Assembly: GCF_000143415.4 (NCBI RefSeq)
Contig: NW_003314393.1
Span: forward strand, 191,795-255,794
DNA: 64,000 nt
From: Selaginella moellendorffii
Taxonomy: Eukaryota; Streptophyta; Lycopodiopsida; Selaginellales; Selaginellaceae
Reading direction: 5' to 3'
In this document: positions 24,741 to 36,073 of the stretch, piece by piece
Position numbering within the stretch: the stretch's first letter is position 1
Layout: the number at the start of each line of letters is the position of its first letter
Notes under the pieces: model-generated
The model's input: only the letters and a program-made list of their open reading frames with translations
What the model was told of the DNA's origin: nothing
Databases searched by the model: none
Translations under genes and position numbers: made by a program

Positions 24741-26838
24741 AGGAGGGGTGCTTCCCCCAAGGCTCGCTTAAACACGAGAAATGCTTCAACGCCCTTTGCA
24801 AAATGCCCCCCTTTGCCCTTATGGGGCAAGGGTTTTATACGTTGTATTCTCATCACATGGACAAATGGTCTTAAAGGGCAAAAGGTTGCCCCAAGAGAAC
24901 AAATCAAGTGTTGGAGTAACACTTGTAAAGATGGTCCTTGTGAGTAGGACTTGAATACAAGAAGTTGTATTCCAGTGTGTTGGCACGTCAAAGGTGGGAC
25001 CTCATGGGTCGTCAGATGACAAAGTCCAAAAAGCTAGAGGACTCAAATAGAGTCAAGGAATAATCCTGAAGGATTGATGGAAGCATTTGGACTGAGGTGT
25101 GTTGTGCCCTACTAATGATGGGGGGGGGGGATTATAGGATCCAAGGATGAGAACAGAGGGTATCTCATCGATGGGAGAATGTGCCATGCTAAAGTGTTGG
25201 GAAAAGTGTTCCTAGAATAAGCAACTTTGGTGCAGAGTTCTGTGCGAACATTATAATGTAGTGCTAATGGATAGTTGGCATGAGAAACCACTGGGTTGGT
25301 CTTGGCAAAGACCTAGACACAAGTGCAAAGTGTCATAAAGGTAGACACATGGAGCTGATGGTGTGGAGACACCAAATGGGCCAAGGTGTGATGCCTTGAG
25401 GTTATGTTGATGGGTTCATGAGAACCCCTTGCCAAGGGAATCTCAATGGAAATGGGAATGGTATAGGCTATATTGGAAGGCATGTGGTTGGAGTGTGGTA
25501 ACCCAGATAATGATGAAGGTGTGGAAGCACCAAGCAATGAGTTGTAGGGCTTGACAATTATAGGGCAACTAAGCAAAAGGTGCAAAGATAATTAGTTAAA
25601 CGGGTAGAAGGTAGCTACCCAAGATAATGGCATAAGGAAGTTAAATATACCCTTACACGGGCTAAATTGCTTATGTTGCGATATAGTGAGTCAATGTCGT
25701 AAAAGGAAATGCTCATTGTCAAGGAGACCATCATTGGGACACCCAAACACTCTGGAACACCAGAAGGTGGTGTTTAGTGTCACGAGGGCAATAGATAAGG
25801 CCCAAGGGACTAAGTCCCTAGCGAATGATGGATAGAAGGTGCTATCCAAATGTCCAAGGTTGCGGAGACGGGAGAAGACTGTCTACCCAAATTGGACAAA
25901 GCTAAAAATGGAATTTTGGCAAGGCTAGTGAAAGCCTATGAGCAGCAACATTAACCCCGTTGTGTGGGATTATAAGGTGAGCATACCTGGATTGAGGAAC
26001 CACTCCCTAGGCTATCGGGTAAATTCGTTCCTAAAAATACTTGCTAAGGCATGATAGAAAGTGCAAAGCTATCCTCCTAGTCTGGAGGAGAATGACAGAA
26101 AGAAAGGTGTGAAGCCAAAGGCAAATAGTAAGGGGATAGAACCGAACCATAGGAATCGAAGGGCATGACCAGGGCTGGTTATGCCAGTTGGGAGTGGAGA
26201 ATCAAGTGGGGGCTCGAGGGTGTTGTTGCTAGCAAACCATGATGCCATGGAGAGTCTAAAATATGGAATTGTCCATGTTAGACTATAGGGCAACTAGAAA
26301 GCTTGCAAAAAGGGAGGCCTTAGCAAGCTAAGGGACAGAGTTCCTTCAAGGTTCCCAAAACCCTCTCTTTGAACACTCGGGAACTACTTCCCTAACTTTG
26401 ATAGCCTTGCCCCATGGCAAGCTTCAAGACCACGCTTCTGCTATGCCACTCTAGTTTCATGTGTTCCATGAACCATTTACCCTTGGCCTTTCTAGGTACT
26501 AAGCTACCTAGAATCGTCTTTGAACGAAAGTTGATGGTCAAGGACTTTCACGCTTATGCAGGAACCATGTTACGGTGGTCGGAGGACTTACCAAGTGAGA
26601 TTGGCAAGTCGGGGGAACAAATACCTTAGTTGAAGGTGATAATTTCAAAAGGGTGGGCCATAGGGCCAAGCATGGAGGAGTCCATGCATGATCACAGACT
26701 AGTCAAGTGAGAGGACTTGGTAGTGCAGAGGAACTAGGTTCCTAAGCTGTGATTTGTAGCACGCTTTATAAGTTGGTGCACCGGCGTGGGGAGTCACGCC
26801 AGACATCCAGTGTAATGCCGTCTGTAGATGCATATACG
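24741..26838. other. Degenerate non-coding retroelement DNA, left of the chromovirus
   Basis: No coding frame supported. A G-run lies at about 25122-25131. The last 70 bp (about 26770-26838) align with the 3' untranslated part of the chromovirus itself (about 32905-32963). The host of the insertion was therefore probably a related, older element, continued at 34374. Confidence 0.5.
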
Positions 26839-27986
26839 TGTAAGGAACCAACTCGCCGAGGTGTCGTAGGCTAAGGGAACCCCGAAAGCATGACCAAAAT
26901 GACTAAGAGTTCATCGGATGGGACCAAGTCAAAGATCGAGTCCAAGACCGACTCTAGGACCGAGTTCGAGATAGAGTCCGGAATCGAGTCCAAGACCGAC
27001 TCGGGGACCGAGTTCGAGTCTGAGTTCGAGACCGAGTTCGAGACGGAGTCCGAGATCCGAAATCGGGTCCGAGACCGAGTCCGAAGTCGAGTCCGAGGTC
27101 GGGCCCGAGATCGGGTCCGAGATCGAGTCCGCGATCGAGTCCGAGACCGAATCCGAAGTCGGATCCGAAATCGGATCCGAGATCGAGCCAGAGACTAAGT
27201 CCAAATACTAATACGGGTCAAGGGGTGAAAGCCCAAAGCGTGCGTCCCCCAGGGGGGGGGGGCTGCAGGGGGTTCCAAAAGTATAGTAGGGATAGTGAGG
27301 TCCAGGAACCAGTTTAGAAGGGACTCTCCAGTGGGGCTCCCAAACTGACTTGAGGTTGGGACTGGGACCGAGGGGCCTTGGGTGGGAGTGAGCATGGACT
27401 TGGTTGGTGCCGGAGGGGCCATCCAAGGAAGTGCTCAAGAGCAGCTCCCACTCCCGAAAGGGAAACCGATTGCGGTGCTCCCGGCTCATGTGGAGTGGTG
27501 CCCCACTTGAGTACCATGCGGCTCATTGGTCCTCGCCCTTCCTAGGGGCTTGGGCCTTCCTTCGGGATGGAAGTGGGGGGCGAGGGGTACCCATGCCGGG
27601 CCGTTAGGCCACGGTGTTTCGTACCGGCGTCCCGAAGCAAGTGTTGCACTCAAGACTTGGGATTTAGAGGGTCCCATGATCAAGTCTTGTGGTACCAAGG
27701 GATGTTAGGAACCTGGAAGCTTGGTGTGCTTGGCTGCTTGTGCTTGCGGGGAGTGAAGCCGAACCTTAAGTCCAGTCTAACCCGGGGAGGGGGATTGGGA
27801 GTGATTTGGGAATCCGTGGAAGGATGGCTAACGCTCCATTGCTTGTGCAGTGAGTAGCTGAAACCAAGTAGGAGCTGGTACCATAGGCAATAACCTTGGC
27901 AAGGGAACTTAGCAAAAGCCAAGGCAGTGTTGGACGGATAGACGAGGTAAGCTGGCAAATTGGAAAGGAAAAATTTGTGGCTTACA
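26839..27986 (+). repeat. 5' LTR of the chromovirus
   Basis: TGTAAGGAACC...GGCTTACA. It contains the GAGTCCGAGACC-type minisatellite (26930-27200), then GGGTGAAAGCCCAAAGCG, a G-run and CCAAAAGTATAGTAGGG. Confidence 0.95.
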
Positions 27987-27988
27987 AT

Positions 27989-28002
27989 TTGGTATCGGAG
28001 CC
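27989..28002 (+). promoter_or_regulatory. Primer-binding site of the chromovirus
   Basis: TTGGTATCGGAGCC directly after the 5' LTR. It matches the iMet site TGGTATCAGAGCC with one change. Confidence 0.85.
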
Positions 28003-28045
28003 TTTATCTCAGTTCTAGCGAAGGATAGAGGCGGATTGCTGGGAG

Positions 28046-31000
28046 ATGGCAAGGGCAGGGCGTAAGCGAACCCAGGCGGAGACGGAACCTCCGCCGGAGC
28101 TGGAGCCTCCGGTTGAACAAGAGGCTATGGATGAGGAATCCTTGCATGAGGAGGACTCCAGTGAGGAAACTTCCAAACAGGAGTCCGGTGGCGAGGTTCG
28201 GTCGTCCAAGGCTCGATTGGACGTCCTAGAAGGACAGTTGGCACAGACCAATGCCCTGCTGGAGACTCTCGTACGCAAGTTAAAGCGTGACGAGAAGCGG
28301 AAGAAAAAGCGAAAGACTGCGGAGGCTGGCAGCGCAGAAGGTGCGGACCCTTCGGCAGGGACTGAGGCAAAACCAGACAAGGTCGAACAGACCGAAGTGG
28401 AACCAGTCCCTCAAGCAGTTCCCAAGTACAAACCAAAGCCCCCACCGGTGTTCAAGGGAGTGAACGACTATAAGGTTGTGGAGGATTGGTTTTACGATAT
28501 GGAGGACTACTTCCGAGCGTTGCGGTTACCGAGCTCGGAGAAGGTCCCATGTGCAAAACCATACTTGGCAGATAATGCCAAGTCTTGGTGGAGAACAACG
28601 GAGGCCAACGAAGGACTGGTGGCCACCTGGGACATGATGAAGGCGAGGATCCGCGCGACATACGTTCCTCCGAATGCCACTCTGCATCTGAGAGATGAGT
28701 TGAGTAGGCTGAAGCAAACTGGAACCATCCAGGAATATGTGAATGGGTTCATGGCAAAGAGGATACTTGTCACGGACATGGGGGATATGGATGCGTTCCA
28801 TGCCTTTATATCAGGTTTGCAAACCTGGGCTCGCGGTGAGGTGATGCGCTGGAACCCGACCAACTACAAGGAAGCGTTGGATGCGGCCATCAAGGTGCAT
28901 TTCAACGATAACCTGCGAAAGGGGAACACGACGGGGTCGGGATCCACGTTTCACAAAGGGGCCAAACCGAGGGGAACATATAGCAAGGGGAAATTCAAGA
29001 AGAGTTTCTCTAAGAATGAGTCCTCGGGGTTCCGGAAAGGCAAATCCGGTGGCCAGCGAGCGAGTACGTGGGGAAGTCAAGCGAAAAAAGACAAACCCAC
29101 GGATAAGAAGGTCAAGTCGTATAGCAGCGTGGGCAACAACGTATGCTACAACTGCGGCGAAGCGGGACACTTCTCAAGGGAATGTCCCTACCCGAAGAAG
29201 GCCAGAGCCAATATGGCCATCAAGTCGGGTGAAGTCCAAACTGAGGTATGTGATCCAGTCCCTAACTCAAAGTTACTCATTACACGAGCAACTTTGGTAG
29301 AGAGTCGTTCGCGACATCTACTAGCCCTCCGAGGGAAGCTCGGAGGTAGCTTTGTTAAGATCCTTATTGACACGGGTGCTTCGGATAATTTTGTGGCTGC
29401 AGACATAGTCCGGCAAGCCGGACTAACGGTGCAGCGGCTAGGCGAACCAAGGACTATAGAGTTTGTTCAAGGTAGCCAAAGCACCGATGAGGTACTTCGA
29501 CAAGCGAGAGTCGAAGTGGGGACATGGAAAGTGGACATGGATTTCACCGTCTTGGACATGGCGGGATTTGACGTGATCTTCGGAATGGATTGGTTTAATC
29601 GGTTCGTGGTGGCCCTGCATGGACAAGGTAGGAACCTTGTGGTATTGGCGAATGCCCAAGGAAGAAGATCTAGGGTGGAGGCCCAGGATCTAAAGGTAGG
29701 GCAAAGCAAGGCCAAAGAGTCATGCTTAAACCTGGTGTCCACGAGAGGACAACTCACTAAAGGAACTAAGGCAGCCTTTTTGTGCTTACTCTCGGTGAAG
29801 AGTGACAAAAAGACAAGAACGGAAGAAGTACCTTTAGTGATCCAGCAGGTGCTGGACCAATTCCAGGATACCATGCCAGAGGAGCTACCGGCGGGGTTGC
29901 CCCCCGCACGACCGATAGAACATAAGATTGAGCTAGTCGAGGGTGCTGAGGCGGTGGTTCGTCCACCCTATCGATTGAACGAAAAAGAACTCAAGGAGCT
30001 CAAGAGCCAACTAGAAGAGTTGGTGGGCAAAGGGTATGTTAGGTTGAGCAAGTCGCCGTATGGGGCGCCGGTGCTATTTGTGAAAAAGAAAGATGGATCT
30101 ATGCGCATGTGCATAGACTACCGGTTGCTCAACAAGTATACCAAGAAGAACAAGTACCCTTTGCCAAGGATCGAGGACCTGTTCGATAGGTTGGGAAAGG
30201 CAAAATACTTCTCGAGGATTGACCTAAGGTCAGGATACTACCAGATCAGGGTAGCTGAGGAAGATGTCGAGAAGACAACCTGTCGAACGAGGTATGGGAG
30301 CTTTGAGTTTTTGGTGATGCCCTTTGGGCTGTGCAATGCGCCGGCAACGTTTTCGGCGTTGATGAACCACATCTTTGTACCCTATCTGGATCGCTTCGTG
30401 GTCGTCTATATTGACGACATCCTGATCTATAGCGAGACGCTAGAGGAGCATGCCGAACACTTGGCGAAGGTGTTTGAGAAACTAAGGGAACACAAACTGT
30501 ATGCTAAAGAGAGCAAATGTGACTTTGCTCAACAAAAGGTAAAGTTTCTCGGGCATGTGGTGGGCCAGGACGGGCTCAAGGTGGACCCGGAGAAAGTCCA
30601 AGCGATCCAGGAATGGGAACGACCATCGAACGTACATGAGTTGAGGGCGTTCCTGGGGCTATGCAACTACTATCGAAAGTTTATCAGACACTATTCGAGA
30701 GTAGCCCTGCCCTTAACGGACCAAACAGGAAAAGGGAAGATGGTATGGACAGCGGAATGCGAGGCGGCATTCGTCCACCTCAAAGGGAAGTTGAGGAAGG
30801 CTTCGGTGTTGGCATTACCAGACTTTGGTAAGGACTTTGAGGTAGACACGGATGCTTCGGACTTTGCGTTGGGCGCAGTTTTGAAGCAAGACAACCATCC
30901 AGTAGCGTTCTTCTCGAAGAAGCTGGACAAGGCTCAACGGAAGTGGCCTGCCCACGAGAAGGAATTGTTTGCGGTGGTCAAGGCGCTCAAGGAGTGGCGA

Positions 31001-32818
31001 CACTACCTTGGGAGACACTTCAAGGTTTACACGGACAATGTGGCAACGAAACACTTCTTGTCACAGCCCGACCTAAGGGGAAAACAAGGTCGGTGGGCCA
31101 ATGCTTTGGCCGAGTTTGATTGCGAGATCCTGTACAAGCCTGGGAAGAGCAACATCGTGGCAGATGCGCTCAGTCGAAAAGCGAGCTTGAAGTTGGCGAT
31201 ATCTAGCGCGACAGCAACCTTTTGGGACGATGTGCGGACCGCATACGAGAGTGATGGTCTAGCACAAGAAGTGTTGCTGAGGAATCTGGAGGCGCGGGAA
31301 GCTCACCAGAGAGGTGAGCTGCCAACGGAAGAGAAAACGGGCTATGCGGAACGCAACGGACTCATATATTACAAGCAAACGAGGGTGTATGTTCCAGAAG
31401 GGGAACTAAGGAAGGTAGCCTTGGAAGAGTGTCATGACGGACCTCTCGCGGGACACGGCGGAGTGCCCAAGACGATGGGCTTACTCAAAAGGAAGTATCA
31501 CTGGCCAGATATGGCTAAGGACGTCCAAGACTATGTAAAGACATGCCCAACATGTCAGCAGGTCAAAGCCGTGACGAAGGCTAGTGGGGGCTTGTTGCAA
31601 AGCATCCCCATTCCAGATCGTCCGTGGAAATGTCTCACGATGGACTTCATCACGGGACTACCCCCAAGCGAGGGGTTCGATGCGATATTCGTGGTGGTGG
31701 ACCGATTTTCAAAGATGGCACATTTCATACCCACCACGACGGATGTGGATGCGGAAGGTGTGGCGAAGCTGTTCTTCGAACAAGTGGTTCGAGTGCGGGG
31801 AAGGCCGGAAGAGATTATCTCAGATCGAGATAAGATCTTCACCAGTAGGTTCTGGAGGACACTCCTAGAACAGTATCGCACCAAGTTGAAATTCAGCACG
31901 GCCTATCACCCACAGACAGGTAATGGGTATTGAGTCAAGATTGATGGCACTAACACTTCTTGACAGACGGACAAACGGAAAGGGTGAATAGGCAGCTGGA
32001 GGATTATTTGCGATGCTATGTCTCGGGAGACCAGACCGACTGGGTAAGTCATTTGGGACTTGCGGAAATGTGTTATAACAACTCACCACATTCGAGCATC
32101 GGGGTGAGTCCATGGGAAGTCATCAATGGGCGAGCTATTGAAGGTCCTGTGGAACTCGGCGTGGCCGAGTATCATGGAGAGTTACCCGCAGTGGAGGCAT
32201 TCACGGCGGAAAGACTCAACATTTGGAATCTAGTGAGGGATTCCTTGGAACGGGCTCAACAAAGGCAAACTAAGTACGCGAACCAAAAGCGTCGAGATGT
32301 GGAGTTCCAAGCTGGGGAGAAGGTGTGGCTGAACACCAAGAACCTCAGGCTACCAAGTGGGATCAGCCGGAAGTTGACCCAAAGGTAAAAATGCATGTAT
32401 TCCTGTAAATGAATTGATCTTGAGTTCCTTAAGCAGGTTCGCGGGGCCTTACGAGATTGAGGCTCGAATCGGTAAAGTGGCTTACCGTCTCCGACTTCCT
32501 CGAGAGATGGGGAAGATGCATCCCGTGTTCCACGTGAACTTACTCAAGCCGTATTTTGAGGATCCGCTTCGCAAGGACCAAGTAAGACCTTTACCTGAGG
32601 TTATCCAAGGGGAGGAGGAATACGAAGTCGAGGCCATCCTCAATGCGCGCAAGAGCAAGCGACAAGGACGCGAGGTGAGAGAGTTCCATGTGAAGTGGAA
32701 AGGATTTCCACACTGCGAAGCAACATGGGAACCGGAGGAGAACCTAGCGAACGCGCGAGATCTAGTGGAGGAATTTCTGCATGGCAGAACTCTATGTACT
32801 TATGCAAAGTTCAATTAA
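28046..32818 (+). CDS. Chromovirus Gag-Pol polyprotein, interrupted by two tiny introns
   Basis: Exons 28046-31919, 31967-32384 and 32437-32818 sum to 4674 nt (1557 residues), an exact reading frame. Domain order: Gag with coiled N-terminus and retrotransposon-gag core (about 130-290); CCHC knuckle [14 protein letters not shown] (about 366); protease [10 protein letters not shown] (about 440); RT with YIDDILIYS (about 790); RNase [14 protein letters not shown] (about 932); integrase zinc region HxxxxxGHGG...CPTCQQ (about 1130-1172) and DDE core ([32 protein letters not shown]); and a C-terminal chromodomain ([13 protein letters not shown]...[21 protein letters not shown]). The first intron falls within HPQT-DGQTER; unspliced, translation ends at NGY-stop. 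The second falls within KLTQ-RFAGPYE. Both begin GT and end AG. The protein copies the RNA to DNA and inserts it; the chromodomain usually steers integration to heterochromatin. Confidence 0.93.
31920..31966 (+). other. 47-nt intron in the integrase domain
   Basis: GTAATG...TTGACAG, with a textbook branch site CACTAACAC about 15 nt before the AG. Removing it restores HPQTDGQTER, one of the most conserved integrase blocks. Confidence 0.85.
32385..32436 (+). other. 52-nt intron between integrase and chromodomain
   Basis: GTAAAAATG...TTAAGCAG. Removing it joins KLTQ to [13 protein letters not shown] in frame. Confidence 0.85.
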
Positions 32819-33225
32819 AAGTATCAATTTGAGAAGTTGAGCAATGGCATATGTTGGGACCCGAAGGCGCGCCGAAGGTGAGCTAATTAGCATGGGTTAG
32901 CTAGGTCGACCAGGCGTAGGGAGCTACGCCCGACTCCCTGCGGGGATGTCGAATCCGTAGACGTATTCTACGGAGGTTGGGTTTGAGTCCCAACCCCCTA
33001 GTAAAGCAAGGCTGGGTTCAAGTCCCGACCCCATACTAGGGCGTGGTGAGGGGTGGAGTATAGGGACACCTATATTCCGTTGTCATGAGCTCTTGGCCGG
33101 GGAGGCTAACTTAGGCACACCGCTAAGTGGGGGGATGCCCCCGGAGACATGGTCAACAAGTTGTAGGATAAAAAAAAAAGAGACGTTCGATGTGGGCATC
33201 GAACTTCTTCTATGGGTGGTGGAGT
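32819..33225 (+). other. Chromovirus 3' untranslated region with T-arm-like repeats
   Basis: Non-coding. It contains two GGGTTYRAGTCCC units (about 32978-33030) like a tRNA T-arm, an A-run (33170-33179) and a purine tract before the LTR. Confidence 0.6.
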
Positions 33226-34373
33226 TGTAAGGAACCAACTCGCCGAGGTGTCGTAGGCTAAGGGAACCCCGAAAGCATGACCAAAATGACAAAGAGTTCA
33301 TCGGATGGGACCAAGTCAAAGATCGAGTCCAAGACCGACTCTAGGACCGAGTTCGAGATAGAGTCCGGAATCGAGTCCAAGACCGACTCGGGGACCGAGT
33401 TCGAGTCCGAGTTCGAGACCGAGTTCGAGACGGAGTCCGAGATCCGAAATCGGGTCCGAGACCGAGTCCGAAGTCGAGTCCGAGGTCGGGCCCGAGATCG
33501 GGTCCGAGATCGAGTCCGCGATCGAGTCCGAGACCGAATCCGAAGTCGGATCCGAAATCGGATCCGAGATCGAGCCAGAGACTAAGTCCAAATACTAATA
33601 CGGGTCAAGGGGTGAAAGCCCAAAGCGTGCGTCCCCCAGGGGGGGGGGGCTGCAGGGGGTTCCAAAAGTATAGTAGGGATAGTGAGGTCCAGGAACCAGT
33701 TTAGAAGGGACTCTCCAGTGGGGCTCCCAAACTGACTTGAGGTTGGGACTGGGACCGAGGGGCCTTGGGTGGGAGTGAGCATGGACTTGGTTGGTGCCGG
33801 AGGGGCCATCCAAGGAAGTGCTCAAGAGCAGCTCCCACTCCCGAAAGGGAAACCGATTGCGGTGCTCCCGGCTCATGTGGAGTGGTGCCCCACTTGAGTA
33901 CCATGCGGCTCATTGGTCCTCGCCCTTCCTAGGGGCTTGGGCCTTCCTTCGGGATGGAAGTGGGGGGCGAGAGGTACCCATGCCGGGCCGTTAGGCCACG
34001 GTGTTTCGCCCCGGCGTCCCGAAGCAAGTGTTGCACTCAAGACTTGGGATTTAGAGGGTCCCATGATCAAGTCTTGTGGTACCAAGGGATGTTAGGAACC
34101 TGGAAGCTTGGTGTGCTTGGCTGCTTGTGCTTGCGGGGAGTGTAGCCGAACCTTAAGTCCAGTCTAACCCGGGGAGGGGGATTGGGAGTGATTTGGGAAT
34201 CCGTGGAAGGATGGCTAACGCTCCATTGCTTGTGCAGTGAGTAGCTGAAACCAAGTAGGAGCTGGTACCATAGGCGAGAACCTTGGCAAGGGAACTTAGC
34301 AAAAGCCAAGGCAGTGTTGGACGGATAGACGAGGTAAGCTGGCAAATTGGAAAGGAAAAATTTGTGGCTTACA
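33226..34373 (+). repeat. 3' LTR of the chromovirus
   Basis: Same length as the 5' LTR. I noted differences near 33293, 33404, 33970, 34006-34008, 34143 and 34276-34278. Confidence 0.95.
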
Positions 34374-34385
34374 ATACGGAGGTTG

Positions 34386-34452
34386 GGTTCGAGTCCCGAC
34401 CCTCTAGTGCTTGGGTTCGAGTCCCGACCCTATAGTGCTTGGGTTCGAGTCC
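34386..34452 (+). repeat. Three tRNA T-arm-like units in tandem
   Basis: GGTTCGAGTCC (exact RNA polymerase III B-box consensus) at 34386, 34414 and 34442, spaced 28 bp, each flanked by a short stem (TTGGG...CCCGA). No A-box or acceptor stem is present, so these are not tRNA genes. Confidence 0.75.
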
Positions 34453-35646
34453 CAAATCACTAGGGCGTGGTGATGGTTTGGAATATGAGGACACTCATTT
34501 TTCGGTGGTCATGTACTCTCAGTGCGGAGACTGGCTTGGGCACACTGCCAAGTGGGGGATGCCCCGGAGTCGTGATACATGGTTAGATTGCTTAGTGTGG
34601 CTCGGCATATCTAATTTGAACACTTTGGTGCAAGTGGCACCAAGGACGTGGTGAATGAGATGGGGACACCCAGTCTTGGTTGCTATGGACCCTTGGCCGG
34701 AAGGGCTAGCTTGGGCACACCACCAAGTGTGGGGGATGCCCCCAGGGTCGTGGTCAACAAGTTAAAGGTCTGGAAGACTAGTACCTATTGGCAAACCTGT
34801 TAAGGTGTCAAGATTAGATTGCTAAGTGATCGCATGGCTAAACAAGGATGAGGTCCTTGTGAGGTTAAGGAACAAGGTTCCTAGTTCAAAGCGTTGATTT
34901 GAACTATTGATAATGGTGTGGCTTGGTCAAGGTGACCAAGTGGGAAGGACACCTAAGAAAAATGAACTACGACAATACAATGGTATTGTGAGTTCAAAGT
35001 AGTTTCTGGGAGAGACCTTTGGGAGGGTCACAAAGTTGGGCCGAGGAAGGGGCCCATAGCAGAAAATGCTAAAAAGGTGAGCACCCTCTGGACTTGGCAA
35101 AGTGGAGCTTTTCCATGGAACCAAAAGGATACCTCAAGGAGAGAGGTAGTGATCCTGTGTTGCTTGATGCAACAATCAACGGATAAGAGCAAAAGACTAG
35201 TGGCCAAGTTTGGGCCATGGAATTTAATGGGAGGAATCCAAATGGCAAAGTTAGCCAAGGAACACTAATGTGTTTGATGCTAATGGATTGCGGGAAAGGA
35301 AGTGGATTTCCAAGGATAGATTCCCAAGTGCTCCAATTTGGCGAAGTAAAAGCTCCAAGTGGGGAGTAGCAAAGTAGCCAAAGGATAAGGCCGTGGACAG
35401 CCGTGGACAGCCCTGGCACAAATGATGAAAATTGAAACGTAGTGCCAAGGGTGGCACAAAATAGAAAAGAAGATGATGGTGCCCTTAAGTAGAGAACTTC
35501 CTAGGATAGGGAGGTGGACTTGCACAATATGTGCAATACAAGATGTCGGAGGCACTTAGAAAATTGACTTCAAGAAGTCAAAAATAAACGTTCCAAAGTG
35601 CAAAGGTTATGTCGATGGAATCCGAGACTACTCGGGAATGAGTAAA
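34453..35646. other. Degenerate non-coding retroelement DNA, right of the chromovirus
   Basis: It repeats, with divergence, the motif GGGCACAC..CAAGTG.GGGGATGCCCC near 34530-34570 and 34690-34745, also present at about 33110-33145 inside the chromovirus. No coding frame supported. Confidence 0.5.
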
Positions 35647-35668
35647 GCTCTATTTCGTTAAAGTGGGA
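35647..35668 (+). repeat. Element 2 left terminal inverted repeat
   Basis: GCTCTATTTCGTTAAAG plus TGGGA. It matches the reverse complement of 47777-47798 at 21 of 22 positions. Confidence 0.75.
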
Positions 35669-36017
35669 ATTGTCATTATCCCACTTGTAAAATAAGGTTT
35701 CCAAACCTTTATATAGTATATATATATAACAAAATTCAACTACATTGAGGCACATGCCATTTTATTTTAAACAAGGAAATGTCTACTCAATCACTTCTCC
35801 TCCCCCTGCCACTGCTTCACCTCTCTCTTCTCCTTGTCATCGTCGTCCAATTTCTTTCCATCCTTTTAATATTGGCTCAGTTGCTCCGAGTCTAGGTGGA
35901 GCCCAAGTCCCCATTCAATCTTTACTTTCCCCTTATTAATAAAACAACTTCGTAGACTTCCAATAACATGCTGTAAATGCAAATCCTCTCAAAGAATTGT
36001 CTTTTAATATTAATACA

Positions 36018-36039
36018 ATGGCATGGAACCCCATGCCAT
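36018..36039. repeat. Element 2 palindrome (leftmost full copy)
   Basis: Arms ATGGCATGG and CCATGCCAT around AACC, downstream of the stop of the minus-strand gene. Confidence 0.85.
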
Positions 36040-36073
36040 AATAAGTTACATTTTTAAATAAATACATGCCATC

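Larger units (their letters stand above)
26839..34373 (+). mobile_element. Complete Ty3/gypsy chromovirus, 7.5 kb, TSD ATACG
   Basis: LTRs 26839-27986 and 33226-34373 are both 1148 bp and differ at about eight positions by eye (about 0.7 percent), so the insertion is young. Target duplications ATACG lie at 26834-26838 and 34374-34378. The primer-binding site follows the left LTR and a purine-rich tract (GGGTGGTGGAG) precedes the right LTR. The single gag-pol gene is complete apart from two short introns. The element sits inside the 3' region of an older relative. Confidence 0.95.

Noticed and set aside
34386-34452. tRNA genes
   Set aside because: Only the T-arm/B-box part is present; no A-box, anticodon arm or acceptor stem.
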